Part shown: positions 28,495 to 37,280 of the stretch, piece by piece
How positions within the stretch are numbered: the stretch's first letter is position 1
Layout of the letters: every line of letters starts with the position of its first letter
Assembly: GCF_019880545.1 (NCBI RefSeq)
Contig: NZ_JAINVW010000003.1
Coordinates: forward strand, 806,001 to 870,000
Origin: Flagellimonas meishanensis
Lineage (GTDB): Bacteria; Bacteroidota; Bacteroidia; Flavobacteriales; Flavobacteriaceae
Reading direction: 5' to 3'
DNA: 64,000 nt
The notes under the pieces: generated by a model
What the model saw: the letters and a program-made list of their open reading frames with translations, nothing else
Told to the model about the DNA's origin: nothing
Database searches by the model: none
Program-made: the position numbers and the translations under genes

Positions 28495-28929
28495 CTATTC
28501 TTGCTTTACCCTGTGCCAAGTTTGGGTACGGTAAAAAAATGCCAGATAGCCCCTCACCTTCAACTTATTTGTATTACCGGGGTCCAGCCATACCTTTCCC
28601 CTGTAGGTCTTGGCATGTTCAGGGTCAAAAAGTCGATCGCCCCTGTATTCCCCATCATCATTTTTTTCAAAGTTCGACATGATCTGCATCCCCACTATGG
28701 GCCGATCCTTCAATTCACCCTCACATTTGATGCAGACCGCATCTTCCTTTCCCACTTCCAAAATCTTCTCGATCCGTGCCTGCAACATACCATTTTCCGT
28801 GTAGACTTCCACAATCGCTTTTTCTATGCCCGTGCGGTCATCAATGGTCTTCCATTTGCCAAATACCGATTGGGAAAATAGCGTCTGAAATGTCAACGAA
28901 CCCATCAAAAAAAATATTCTATGATGCAT
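28495..28929 (-). CDS. DUF2147 secreted protein
   Basis: Signal-peptide protein (MHHRIFFLMGSLTFQTLFSQ) of about 144 residues. The mature part VFGKWKTIDDRTGIEKAIVEVY, CIKCEGELKDRPIVGMQIM and YRGKVWLDPGNTNKLKVRGYLAFFYRTQTWHRV match the lipocalin-like DUF2147 family. Function unknown; periplasmic. The alternative ATG at 28944 adds five residues. The start overlaps the end of the yihY-like gene, indicating translational coupling. Confidence 0.88.
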   Translation of the reverse strand: MHHRIFFLMGSLTFQTLFSQSVFGKWKTIDDRTGIEKAIVEVYTENGMLQARIEKILEVGKEDAVCIKCEGELKDRPIVGMQIMSNFEKNDDGEYRGDRLFDPEHAKTYRGKVWLDPGNTNKLKVRGYLAFFYRTQTWHRVKQE

Positions 28930-29899
28930 TGAACTGTTTCTCATGTCTTTTTTTCAATGAATTCAATGTTGCATTCAACTCAAAGCCAAGCAACAAAATG
29001 TTGGAGTTCAACCAGATAAATACCATCAAGATCAACAAACCGCCCAAAGCACCATAAAGTTCATTGTAACGGGCAAATTTTTCCACATATACCCCAAAAA
29101 GATATGAGGTAAGCAAAAAGAGCAAAGTGGTCATCAGGGCACCGGCAGAAAAGAACCTTACCTGCCGTCCTTCCGCCGTGCCAAAGTAATATAAAATGGC
29201 CGTGGTAAGATAGGACAACACCATAAAGAAGAGGATCTTGGCAATCTGTATGCCTATGGCATCGCCGCGCTCAACATCGGTGCCCCAGGTTTTTCCAAAA
29301 TACTCACTGGTGTATTCCACAATATAAAATTCAAAATATACGAAGGCCACCGCACCTGCTATGAGCAATATGGAGAGTATTAACCCCACCATGAGTGCAT
29401 AGGCGTATTGGCGGAAAAAATTCCGGGTCAGCTCCACGTGATAGGAATATTCAAATCCCCCAAAAATGGCATTCACCCCGTTGGCCACCAAAAAAATGGA
29501 CAGTATAAATGCCGATGACAATAAACCGCCCTGTTTTTGGTCCTTGATCTGTTGATAGATCTCTCCAAAATATTCACTTGTTGCCGATGGGAGAAAATTT
29601 TCCAAGAACAAGAGAAACTGGGCATCAAAATTTTCGTTGCCCACGCTTACATAGGGTATAATGAACGGGATAAGGGTAATCAAAAAAATTAACAGGGGAA
29701 ATAGGGCCATGAACAAACTGAAGGCAATGGAACTCGCCCTAGTGGACAATGCTCCCTTTACAATGCCCATGGCGTACATTTCAAGGAGGTCGTATGAGGA
29801 AAGACCCTCGAACGCCTTCAGCTTAATTTTTTTCAACAGGCGCACCACCCAGTTGACCACCGGTATTTTTTCCAATCGCTCCTCTATAGCCTCTGACAT
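28919..29899 (-). CDS. YihY/BrkB family inner-membrane protein
   Basis: 326 residues with about six membrane helices. YDLLEMYAMGIVKGALSTRASSIAFSLFMALFPLLIFL, ANGVNAIFGGFEYSYHV and YFGTAEGRQVRFFSAGALMTT are typical of the family once misnamed ribonuclease BN. Function is not settled; sometimes viewed as a transporter or flippase. It begins 4 bases after the nadC stop. Confidence 0.93.
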   Translation of the reverse strand: MSEAIEERLEKIPVVNWVVRLLKKIKLKAFEGLSSYDLLEMYAMGIVKGALSTRASSIAFSLFMALFPLLIFLITLIPFIIPYVSVGNENFDAQFLLFLENFLPSATSEYFGEIYQQIKDQKQGGLLSSAFILSIFLVANGVNAIFGGFEYSYHVELTRNFFRQYAYALMVGLILSILLIAGAVAFVYFEFYIVEYTSEYFGKTWGTDVERGDAIGIQIAKILFFMVLSYLTTAILYYFGTAEGRQVRFFSAGALMTTLLFLLTSYLFGVYVEKFARYNELYGALGGLLILMVFIWLNSNILLLGFELNATLNSLKKRHEKQFNAS

Positions 29900-29903
29900 G
29901 GTG

Positions 29904-30761
29904 TTATACTGCTTTTAAGCTAAGATCCATATTGTGGACCGAATGGGTCAACGCTCCCGACGAAATAAAATCCACACCGCATTCTGCGTACTTTCTTAGG
30001 GTATTTTCATCGATTCCCCCAGAAGATTCTGTAAGACATCGTGTTCCTATCAGTGCTACCGCCTTTTTAGTATCCTCATAGTTGAAATTGTCCAGCAAGA
30101 TGCGGTACACCTCTTCCGATTTAAGTATTTCCTCCACTTCGCCAAGATTTCTCGCTTCCACGATAATTTTCAAGTCCTTATCTTTTTCCTTCAGGTAATC
30201 TTGCGTCATTTTAATGGCTTTGGATATGCCCCCGGCAAAGTCGATATGGTTATCTTTAAGCATGATCATGTCGTACAGTGCAAATCTATGGTTCTCCCCG
30301 CCCCCTATTTTTACGGCCCATTTTTCCAAAGCACGGATGCCAGGAGTGGTCTTTCGAGTATCCAAAATTTTGGTGCCGGTACCATCCAGCTGCTCCACAA
30401 AATGTCTGGTCTTTGTGGCTATGGCGCTCATGCGCTGCATGGCATTGAGCACCAGCCGCTCTGCTTTCAGAATGCTTTGTGAGCTCCCCTCCACATAAAA
30501 AACAATGTCCCCATAGTTGACAGGGCTTCCATCGGGTATCAGGACTTCCATTTGCAAATCGGGATCTACATAAGTAAATACCTGCCGGGCGAAGGCAACA
30601 CCTGCAATAATGCCTTCATCCTTCACCAACAGTTTTGCCTTTCCCTTGGCCGATTCAGGTATACAGGCCAAAGAACTATGATCGCCATCCCCTACGTCTT
30701 CCCGTATGGCATTTTGTATAATTAGGTCAATTTCTTTTTGAAACTGTGCTTCGGATATCAT
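29904..30761 (-). CDS. nadC: Nicotinate-nucleotide pyrophosphorylase (carboxylating)
   Basis: Quinolinate phosphoribosyltransferase of de novo NAD synthesis: quinolinate plus PRPP to nicotinate mononucleotide, with loss of CO2. 285 residues from the ATG at 30761 (MISEAQFQKEIDLIIQNAIREDVGDGDHSS). ERLVLNAMQRMSAIAT, TKILDTRKTTPGIRALEKWAVKIGGGENHR, MLKDNHI and VDFISSGALTHSV are all present and conserved. A longer in-frame start at 30821 would overlap the rlmH promoter and is rejected. Confidence 0.97.
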   Translation of the reverse strand: MISEAQFQKEIDLIIQNAIREDVGDGDHSSLACIPESAKGKAKLLVKDEGIIAGVAFARQVFTYVDPDLQMEVLIPDGSPVNYGDIVFYVEGSSQSILKAERLVLNAMQRMSAIATKTRHFVEQLDGTGTKILDTRKTTPGIRALEKWAVKIGGGENHRFALYDMIMLKDNHIDFAGGISKAIKMTQDYLKEKDKDLKIIVEARNLGEVEEILKSEEVYRILLDNFNYEDTKKAVALIGTRCLTESSGGIDENTLRKYAECGVDFISSGALTHSVHNMDLSLKAV

Positions 30762-30844
30762 CCTAAATTGGGGTTTTAACGAAAATACTAAAAACATCGC
30801 CCATGACCATCCACGGTCCATGGATATTGTTTACAAATAAAAAT

Positions 30845-30852
30845 TATTTTTG
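30845..30852 (+). promoter_or_regulatory. -7 box of rlmH, possibly leaderless
   Basis: TATTTTTG exactly matches TAnnTTTG and ends only 4 bases before the rlmH ATG, so transcription would begin at or next to the start codon. Confidence 0.45.
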
Positions 30853-30856
30853 GAAG

Positions 30857-31330
30857 ATGCAGATCACCCTCATTGCCATTGGAAAAACCGACAGCGAACA
30901 GCTGGAACAACTCATTACTGTTTATGAGAAGAGGCTGAAACACTATGTTCGGTTCGAGTTCAACATCATTCCAGACATCAAAAACAGAAAAACGCTCTCC
31001 GAGGACCAGCAAAAAGAAAGAGAGGGAGACCTGATTTTAGACCAGATAAAATCATCGGACACCCTGATTCTTTTGGATGAGCAAGGCAAACAGTTTTCCT
31101 CAGTGGAATTTGCCCAGTACCTCCAAAAAAGGATGAATGGTGGCATTAAGAACCTTGTTTTGGTCATTGGCGGTCCCTATGGTTTCAGTCCTGCCATTTA
31201 CGAAAGAAGCGATGGCAGGATAAGTCTATCCAAAATGACCTTTTCCCACCAAATGGTACGGTTATTTACGGTGGAACAACTGTACAGGGCCTTTACCATT
31301 CTCAAGAATGAGCCCTATCATCATCAATAA
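30857..31330 (+). CDS. rlmH: 23S rRNA (pseudouridine1915-N3)-methyltransferase
   Basis: SPOUT enzyme that methylates pseudouridine 1915 of 23S rRNA in the 70S ribosome. 157 residues from MQITLIAIGKTDSEQLEQLI. LILLDEQGKQFSSVEFA, LVLVIGGPYGFSPAIYERSDGRISLSKMTFSHQMVRLFTVEQLYRAF (SAM knot, visible in pieces) and the C-terminal PYHHQ are diagnostic. An in-frame extension from 30803 lies upstream of the -7 box and is rejected. Its stop overlaps the serA-fusion stop by 7 bases. Confidence 0.98.
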   Translation: MQITLIAIGKTDSEQLEQLITVYEKRLKHYVRFEFNIIPDIKNRKTLSEDQQKEREGDLILDQIKSSDTLILLDEQGKQFSSVEFAQYLQKRMNGGIKNLVLVIGGPYGFSPAIYERSDGRISLSKMTFSHQMVRLFTVEQLYRAFTILKNEPYHHQ

Positions 31331-33216
31331 AGTACCCTGAATTTAATGGTGTTTTCCACATTTTTCAACTCCTTGACCACGGCTTTGTTATAATCCTTGT
31401 CAAGATCTGTGATCACATAGCCCACTTCATTGTCAGTGGATAGGTATTGCCCCAGGATGTTCATCTCGTATTTGGCAAGTACCTCATTGATTTTTGCCAT
31501 GATGCCAGGCACATTTTTATGAATGTGCAAAAAGCGATGCGCCTTGTTCTGCTTTGGCAACCTGATTGTCGGGAAATTGACGGCATCAACCGTGTTTCCA
31601 GAGTTGATATAATCCATGATCTTATTGGGCACAAAATCGGCAATATCGCGTTGGGCCTCTTCCGTGCTTCCTCCAATATGCGGGGTCAGTATCACGTTTG
31701 GAATACCCTGCAGGGCAGTGTCAAAAGCTCCATTGCTCCTTGGTTCAACGGGATACACATCCACTGCGGCACCACCCAACTTTCCATTTTTGAGTGCCGC
31801 TGCCAAGGCGTCGATATCCACCACAAATCCCCTGGAAAGATTGACAAGTATGGCCCCATCACGCATTTGTTCTATCTCATGTGCTCCAATAAAGTTCTCG
31901 TTGGCCTTGTTATCATCCACGTGCAGACTAACCACATCCGAAACTGATAGTAGTTCCTTCAAGGTGCTGCACTTTGTGGCGTTGCCCAATGCCAGACGCT
32001 CCAGCACATCGTAATAATAGACCCGCATGCCAATGGCCTCTGCCAGTACGGACAATTGCTTGCCTATATTTCCATAACCTACGATTCCCAGATTTTTTCC
32101 TCTTACCTCCCGGGAATTGTTCGCAGTTTTGTTCCACTGCCCATTATGGATTTCCGTGCTTCGTGTGAAAATATTTCGCATCAACATGATGATCTGGCCT
32201 ATGGCCATTTCCACCACGGAGCGTGTGTTGCTGTATGGTGCGTTGAAAACCACCACACCCCTCTTCTTACTATATTCCAAATCAATTTGGGTAGTGCCAA
32301 TGCAAAATGCACCAATCACCAATAGTTTATCTGCGGCATCCAAGACCTTTTTTGTTACCTGGGTCTTGGAGCGGATTCCCAAAACGTGCACACCCTTCAA
32401 CCGTTCCATGAGTTCCTCTTCGGGCAGACTGTGCTTCACGAGCTCCACCGAAAAACCATCGTTGGACAGGTTGTCAAAAGCTGCGGGATGCACATTTTCC
32501 AATAAAAGAATCTTGATCCGGTTCTTGGGGTATGAGATGTTTCTGGGCAAATCGTTCACAAATAAAAATTCATCAAAATTGGGGGTCACATGGTCTGCAT
32601 TGTTGGCAGCTTTTTCCCTGTGCACATTTTCGGTATAGGCAAAAAACTTATCGGCAATGCCGGCTTCCCGCATTACATAATCGCTATATCCATCCCCGAT
32701 GACCTGCACCTCACCCTCCAAATCCAATTGTTTAAGACACTCTATTTTCCCATTATGCATGGCGAGTACGTTGGATTCGTCAAATCCGATGATATTCCCT
32801 TCATCATCAAATTTAAAGGTGTTGGCATATACACGATCGGAGGGAATGTTATATTCCTCAACAATTGGATCTATAAATTCCTTAAAACCACAGGAAATCA
32901 CATAAATATCGTCCGAAAACTGCTGAAAAAATTCTTTGTTGGACGTTATGGACTTGGAAATTTTCTGTCGAAGCTCGCCTACCAGACCCTCAAGGTCGTT
33001 CTTGTGGGCTTTCAAAAGTCTGATCCTTCGTTCCAACGACTCGGTGAACGATATGTCACCATCAATGCCCAAGTTGGTAATTTCTTGGATTTCCTTTATG
33101 ATTTCCGACTTGTTGGATTTATCCCTCAGGGTGATTTCAGCCAAAACATCCAATGCCTCAACTTGGGTCAGGGTGCTGTCAAAATCAAAAACGTATTTCC
33201 GTCCCGCTTCCACCAT
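31324..33216 (-). CDS. serA: SerB-SerA fusion: phosphoserine-phosphatase-like and phosphoglycerate dehydrogenase
   Basis: About 630 residues joining the first and last steps of serine synthesis. The N-terminal HAD phosphatase domain (about 1-225) has the nucleophile motif DFDSTLT, VISCGFKEFI and GDGYSDYVM, as in SerB. The middle and C-terminal D-3-phosphoglycerate dehydrogenase has the NAD motif LGIVGYGNIGKQLSVLAE, LVNLSRGFVVDIDAL and the catalytic region LTPHIGGSTEEAQ. An ACT domain follows (about 550-630, HKNVPGIMAKINEVLAKYEMNILGQ), probably for serine feedback. The start is taken at MVEAGRKYVFDFD (33216); MLNFFENT at 33240 is possible but would leave almost no leader behind the TATGTTTA box at 33248-33255. 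Confidence 0.94.
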   Translation of the reverse strand: MVEAGRKYVFDFDSTLTQVEALDVLAEITLRDKSNKSEIIKEIQEITNLGIDGDISFTESLERRIRLLKAHKNDLEGLVGELRQKISKSITSNKEFFQQFSDDIYVISCGFKEFIDPIVEEYNIPSDRVYANTFKFDDEGNIIGFDESNVLAMHNGKIECLKQLDLEGEVQVIGDGYSDYVMREAGIADKFFAYTENVHREKAANNADHVTPNFDEFLFVNDLPRNISYPKNRIKILLLENVHPAAFDNLSNDGFSVELVKHSLPEEELMERLKGVHVLGIRSKTQVTKKVLDAADKLLVIGAFCIGTTQIDLEYSKKRGVVVFNAPYSNTRSVVEMAIGQIIMLMRNIFTRSTEIHNGQWNKTANNSREVRGKNLGIVGYGNIGKQLSVLAEAIGMRVYYYDVLERLALGNATKCSTLKELLSVSDVVSLHVDDNKANENFIGAHEIEQMRDGAILVNLSRGFVVDIDALAAALKNGKLGGAAVDVYPVEPRSNGAFDTALQGIPNVILTPHIGGSTEEAQRDIADFVPNKIMDYINSGNTVDAVNFPTIRLPKQNKAHRFLHIHKNVPGIMAKINEVLAKYEMNILGQYLSTDNEVGYVITDLDKDYNKAVVKELKNVENTIKFRVLY

Positions 33217-33361
33217 GGTATTCTCAAAAAAATTAAGCATTAAAATTAAACATAAATTCCGTCTGCGGTAGGCCAACCCCAAAAAAAGCCATCATTAATA
33301 TGAATATGTCAAAAATCGACTTTAAAAAATTTCAAAATGTAAAAAATATCTGGGGTCGGAA

Positions 33362-33814
33362 TCAAAACCAACGCCGGGTTTCCTTGCAGTATACGCGATA
33401 TGCTTTTCCAAAACGTGAAGTCAAGGCCTCTTCCTCATGTTTAATCTGAAAGTGGTTCATGTAATACACAAAACCTGCCGCCAGCAGCGTGTTGAAGGCA
33501 TTGCCCAACTTTAGTCCAAAGGCCAGCAAAAAAAGCAGCATGGCCAGGTACATCGGGTTTCTGGTATACCGATAAATCCCAGTAGTGACCAGTTGGGTCG
33601 TTTTTTTCAAATTGATGGGGTTGGTGGTGGTCTTGGAGCGCCAAAACTTGAAAATGGCCAAAAACATGACAAGTACTCCCAGTGTTCCCAAAAAAATGGC
33701 CAACTGCAAACGTCCAAAAAAGTCAAAATCGCCAAACGGCAAAAATCTGGCTAATAGGTACATCAATATCCCAAACAACAACATGACCAACGGCGGAAAT
33801 AGCTTAATGTGCAT
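33362..33814 (-). CDS. Isoprenylcysteine/phospholipid methyltransferase-like membrane protein
   Basis: 150 residues with four hydrophobic spans. The segment LVTTGIYRYTRNPMYLAMLLFLLAF, followed by HEEEALTSRFGKAYRVYCKETRRWF, is the signature of the ICMT/PEMT-like integral membrane methyltransferases that use SAM. The substrate is unknown; in bacteria these are rarely characterised. No clear operon partner. Confidence 0.88.
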   Translation of the reverse strand: MHIKLFPPLVMLLFGILMYLLARFLPFGDFDFFGRLQLAIFLGTLGVLVMFLAIFKFWRSKTTTNPINLKKTTQLVTTGIYRYTRNPMYLAMLLFLLAFGLKLGNAFNTLLAAGFVYYMNHFQIKHEEEALTSRFGKAYRVYCKETRRWF

Positions 33815-33873
33815 ACCATACGTGTTGAACTCCGAATTTACTACTTTTAGCGCTCAATTAAAGCGCCCCTGTT

Positions 33874-34455
33874 TTGAAATTCGTTTTTGCCACCCACAAC
33901 GACCACAAATTAAAGGAAGTACAGCAGCTTTTGCCCAAATCAATAGAACTGCTGTCTTTAAGCGATATTGGCTGTGTCGATGAAATCCCAGAAATAGGAG
34001 AGACTCTGGAAGAAAATGCCAGGATCAAAGCGGATTTTGTTTCCAAAACCTATGGTTTTGATTGCTTTTCTGATGATACGGGCCTACTTGTGGATGCCTT
34101 GAATGGAAATCCTGGGGTTTATTCCGCACGTTATGCCGGGGAACAGAAAAATGCGGAGGACAACATGGCGAAGTTATTGTCCGAATTGGAAGGAGTAAAT
34201 GACCGAAAAGCGCACTTTAAAACCGTTATATGTTTGAATGTAGCTGGTGCAAGCCACTTTTTTGAAGGTCGGGTCGATGGTCAGATTACCACAAGGAAGT
34301 TCGGCAAGGAAGGTTTTGGGTACGATCCCATATTCATGCCCGATGGCCATCATAAAACCTTTGGCGAGCTCCCCGGCGAAATCAAAAATGCAATGAGCCA
34401 TAGGGGTCGGGCCATTCAAAAGTTGGTGGAATTCTTAAAAAACAAGCTAACCTAG
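33874..34455 (+). CDS. rdgB: Non-canonical purine NTP pyrophosphatase (RdgB/HAM1)
   Basis: House-cleaning enzyme that hydrolyses dITP, ITP and XTP to monophosphates. 193 residues. KFVFATHNDHKLKEVQQLLP at the start, EIGETLEENARIKADF, DCFSDDTGLLVDALNGNPGVYSARYAG and EGFGYDPIFMPDGHHKTFGEL are all diagnostic. The start codon is TTG, fixed by the family start MK(L/F)VFATHN; no ATG is near. A short hairpin GCGCT/AGCGC (33850-33866) lies just upstream. Confidence 0.97.
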   Translation: MKFVFATHNDHKLKEVQQLLPKSIELLSLSDIGCVDEIPEIGETLEENARIKADFVSKTYGFDCFSDDTGLLVDALNGNPGVYSARYAGEQKNAEDNMAKLLSELEGVNDRKAHFKTVICLNVAGASHFFEGRVDGQITTRKFGKEGFGYDPIFMPDGHHKTFGELPGEIKNAMSHRGRAIQKLVEFLKNKLT

Positions 34456-34477
34456 CTCCCACTGAACAAAATAAGTG

Positions 34478-34485
34478 TACCTTTG
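34478..34485 (+). promoter_or_regulatory. -7 box of the DEAD-box helicase gene
   Basis: TACCTTTG, exact TAnnTTTG. It implies an untranslated leader of about 105 bases before the ATG at 34599. Confidence 0.5.
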
Positions 34486-34546
34486 CCGCCTTATTAACGC
34501 CGCCGGTATGGGCACCGTGTTGCGAGGAGCTTAAAAGGTTATAAGT

Positions 34547-34584
34547 AAATCGCTCTATGCAACACAGCATATTTGCGATTTTTT
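34547..34584 (+). terminator. Terminator-like hairpin in the helicase leader (candidate attenuator)
   Basis: AAATCGC (34547-34553) pairs with GCGATTT (34575-34581). Inside, TATGC (34556-34560) pairs with GCATA (34567-34571) around loop AACACA. The outer stem runs into six T (34579-34584). It has the form of an intrinsic terminator yet lies 15 bases before the helicase start codon, inside the presumed leader. Transcription of the helicase would have to pass it, so it may be a conditional terminator. It could instead be the terminator of rdgB with the helicase promoter not being the one at 34478. Confidence 0.55.
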
Positions 34585-34598
34585 AGGTATACACCATT

Positions 34599-36344
34599 AT
34601 GACAAAATTTGAAGCCCTGGGGTTGGACAAACCCCTATTGGATGCCATTTCCGATCTTGGATTTGAGACCCCATCCGAAGTACAGGAAAAATCAATTCCC
34701 GTATTATTACAAGATGACACCGACTTAGTGGCCCTGGCCCAAACGGGAACTGGAAAAACGGCCGCTTTTGGCTTTCCAATGATTCAAAAGATACATGCGG
34801 AAAGCAGGACTACCCAAGGTCTTATCCTGTCCCCCACACGGGAATTGTGCCTCCAGATCACCAACGAGCTGAAACTCTACTCCAAATATGTAAAGGGGCT
34901 GAACACCGTGGCCATCTATGGGGGAGCAAGCATTACAGAACAGGCCCGACAAATAAAGCGTGGCGCACAGATTGTTGTAGCCACTCCCGGAAGGATGAAG
35001 GATATGATAGGCCGTGGCATGGTTGACATTTCCAAAATTGATTATTGTGTGCTTGACGAAGCCGATGAAATGCTCAATATGGGCTTTTATGAGGACATCA
35101 AGGATATACTTTCGAACACGCCCAAAGAAAAATTCACTTGGCTTTTTTCTGCAACAATGCCCAAAGAAGTGGCCTTGATTGCAAAGAAGTTCATGCACAA
35201 CCCTGTAGAAATAACCGTTGGGACAAAAAATGCAGGTGCCACCACGGTGCAGCACGAATATTATGTGGTCGGGGGTCGAGATCGTTATTCGGCTTTAAAA
35301 CGCTTGGCAGACGCCAATCCCGATATCTTTTCGGTGGTTTTCTGTAGGACCAAGAGGGACACTCAAAAAGTGGCTGAAAAACTGATCGAAGATGGTTACA
35401 ATGCCGGGGCACTGCATGGCGACCTCAGCCAAAACCAACGGGATATGGTTATGAACGCCTTCAGAAAAAAACAAGTTCAGATGTTGGTGGCCACCGATGT
35501 GGCGGCTAGGGGCATTGATGTGGATGACATTACCCATGTAATCAACTACCAATTGCCCGACGAGATTGAAACCTATACACACCGCAGCGGTAGAACGGGA
35601 AGAGCCGGCAAGTCCGGTATTTCCATGGTCATTGTGACACGCTCGGAATTGCGCAAGATAAAGGCCATTGAAAAGAAGATACAACAGAACTTCATTTCCA
35701 AGAAGATTCCTTCTGGAATGGAGATCTGTGAGATCCAGCTGTACCATTTGGCCAGCAAGATCAAACAAACGGAGGTCAACCCTGAGATCGACAATTATCT
35801 TCCGGCCATAAATGATGTGCTGGATGGTATTGACAGGGATGAGCTTATCAAAAAAATAATCTCTGTAGAATTTTCCCAATTCTACAATTACTACAACAAG
35901 ACCAAGGACCTGAACTCTGAGGAGGAGGGCTCCAAAAAGGGAATGGATCACGAACAGATGCCATCTGATGGATCTGTACGCTATTTCATCAACGTTGGTG
36001 AACGGGACGGTTATGACTGGATGTCGCTTAAGGATTTCCTTAGGGAAACCCTGGGACTTGAAAAAGAGGATGTATTCAACGTGGACACCAAGGACAGCTT
36101 CTCCTTTTTCAACACCGATGCACAACTGACCGGACTGATCTTGGAAACCTTTACCGATTTTAAGGTAGATGGCCGTTTCATCAATGTTGAAGTTTCCAAA
36201 AAACCTGTAAGCGGTGGCAAGGGGGGCCGAAAACGGGAAAGAAACCGTGGTCATCGTAAAGGTGGGGACAATAAATCCTTCAAAAAAGGAAAAAAAGGTG
36301 GTTTTGGAAAAAAAGGGGGCAAAAAACGCTCTGGTTTCTTTTAG
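34599..36344 (+). CDS. DEAD-box ATP-dependent RNA helicase with DbpA-type RNA-binding domain
   Basis: 581 residues. Q motif near the N-terminus (FETPSEVQEKSIP), motif I AQTGTGKTAAF, Ia PTRELCLQ, II VLDEADEML, III SATMP, V ATDVAARGIDVDD and VI HRSGRTGRAG are all intact. After a helical linker, residues about 470-550 form an RRM-like DbpA domain (VRYFINVGERDGYDWMSLKDFLRE). The tail is rich in Lys, Gly and Arg (GGKGGRKRERNRGHRKGG). It likely acts in ribosome assembly or RNA remodelling, often cold-induced in this family. The long leader with a hairpin suggests RNA-level control. Confidence 0.96.
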   Translation: MTKFEALGLDKPLLDAISDLGFETPSEVQEKSIPVLLQDDTDLVALAQTGTGKTAAFGFPMIQKIHAESRTTQGLILSPTRELCLQITNELKLYSKYVKGLNTVAIYGGASITEQARQIKRGAQIVVATPGRMKDMIGRGMVDISKIDYCVLDEADEMLNMGFYEDIKDILSNTPKEKFTWLFSATMPKEVALIAKKFMHNPVEITVGTKNAGATTVQHEYYVVGGRDRYSALKRLADANPDIFSVVFCRTKRDTQKVAEKLIEDGYNAGALHGDLSQNQRDMVMNAFRKKQVQMLVATDVAARGIDVDDITHVINYQLPDEIETYTHRSGRTGRAGKSGISMVIVTRSELRKIKAIEKKIQQNFISKKIPSGMEICEIQLYHLASKIKQTEVNPEIDNYLPAINDVLDGIDRDELIKKIISVEFSQFYNYYNKTKDLNSEEEGSKKGMDHEQMPSDGSVRYFINVGERDGYDWMSLKDFLRETLGLEKEDVFNVDTKDSFSFFNTDAQLTGLILETFTDFKVDGRFINVEVSKKPVSGGKGGRKRERNRGHRKGGDNKSFKKGKKGGFGKKGGKKRSGFF

Positions 36345-36419
36345 TTAATTCTATATTAAAACAAGGCGGACTGCTGTTTATTTTTGTTTGTTTCGTATTT
36401 TTGAGACTACAAAGATTGC

Positions 36420-37196
36420 ATGAGAAGAACCCTACTTATCCTATTTATCTTAGTCCCGATCCTTTGCTCCGCTCAGACCGAGAGTGAAACATCGATGCAA
36501 GGAGAATTGACCGCCACCGTTGTCAATGCCCAAACGGATTTTCCATTGGAGAGTGTTCACGTGATCAATCTCAATCAAGTTAAGGGGACCATTACGGACC
36601 AAAAGGGGCGGTTTACGATAGAGGCTGCAGTAAACGATACGCTGTACCTGTCTTTTTTGGGTTTTAAGTCGCAAAAGGTGTGGGTTACCAACGATATGTT
36701 CCGATTTGAGGACACCAAAATAGCATTGACAGAGCTGGCCTATGCCCTGGAAGAAGTCATTGTCCGTCCCTATCAACTTACTGGTTATCTGGAAATTGAT
36801 GTCAAGAACTTGCCCATCAACAATGCCTATCAATATAGCATTTCTGGGTTGCCCACAAGTTATGAAGCTGGAAGCAAGAGTCCAAGTGCTGTCACCAAGG
36901 TCTTGGGTGCCATTCTGAACCCGGCGGACCTGTTGCGCAACCTGTTCGGAAAAAAACCCAGGCAGATGCGAAAATTGCGCCAAATGAAGGAAGATGAGGA
37001 TATCAGAAACCTATTGGCGTCCAAATTTGACCGGGAAACCCTCACTGAACTCCTGCAACTGGAAAAAGTGGATATTGAGGACATTCTGAACAATTGCAAC
37101 TATAGCAGGTCGTTCATCAACACGGCCAACGATTTGCAGATTCTAGACGCCATTTCAAGCTGTTATGAGGAATACAAAGTACTCAACAGGAAGTAA
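36420..37196 (+). CDS. Secreted CarboxypepD_reg-like protein, function unknown
   Basis: 258 residues. Signal peptide MRRTLLILFILVPILCSAQ, then a carboxypeptidase-regulatory-like beta-sandwich (about 28-115: LTATVVNAQTDFPLESVHVI, GTITDQKGRFTIEA, LYLSFLGFKSQKVWV). A C-terminal helical part of about 140 residues (LRNLFGKKPRQMRKLRQMKEDEDIRNLLASKF) is conserved in flavobacterial homologues as I recall them. There is no plug or barrel, so it is not a receptor. Probably periplasmic or outer-membrane associated. Confidence 0.82.
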   Translation: MRRTLLILFILVPILCSAQTESETSMQGELTATVVNAQTDFPLESVHVINLNQVKGTITDQKGRFTIEAAVNDTLYLSFLGFKSQKVWVTNDMFRFEDTKIALTELAYALEEVIVRPYQLTGYLEIDVKNLPINNAYQYSISGLPTSYEAGSKSPSAVTKVLGAILNPADLLRNLFGKKPRQMRKLRQMKEDEDIRNLLASKFDRETLTELLQLEKVDIEDILNNCNYSRSFINTANDLQILDAISSCYEEYKVLNRK

Positions 37197-37280
37197 ACCC
37201 TAACTTTACCATGGTTTTGCCCCGGAAATAAATTTTATATTTCCGCATTCATTTTATAGCTTTAGGCAAAATCCCGATAG

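Noticed and set aside
30803..30856. Longer start for rlmH
   Set aside because: The extra 18 residues are not family-like and the frame passes through the exact -7 box at 30845-30852.
35295..36254. Reverse-strand open frame (319 codons) inside the DEAD-box helicase gene
   Set aside because: Shadow of the helicase; all helicase motifs are on the forward strand and the reverse product resembles nothing.
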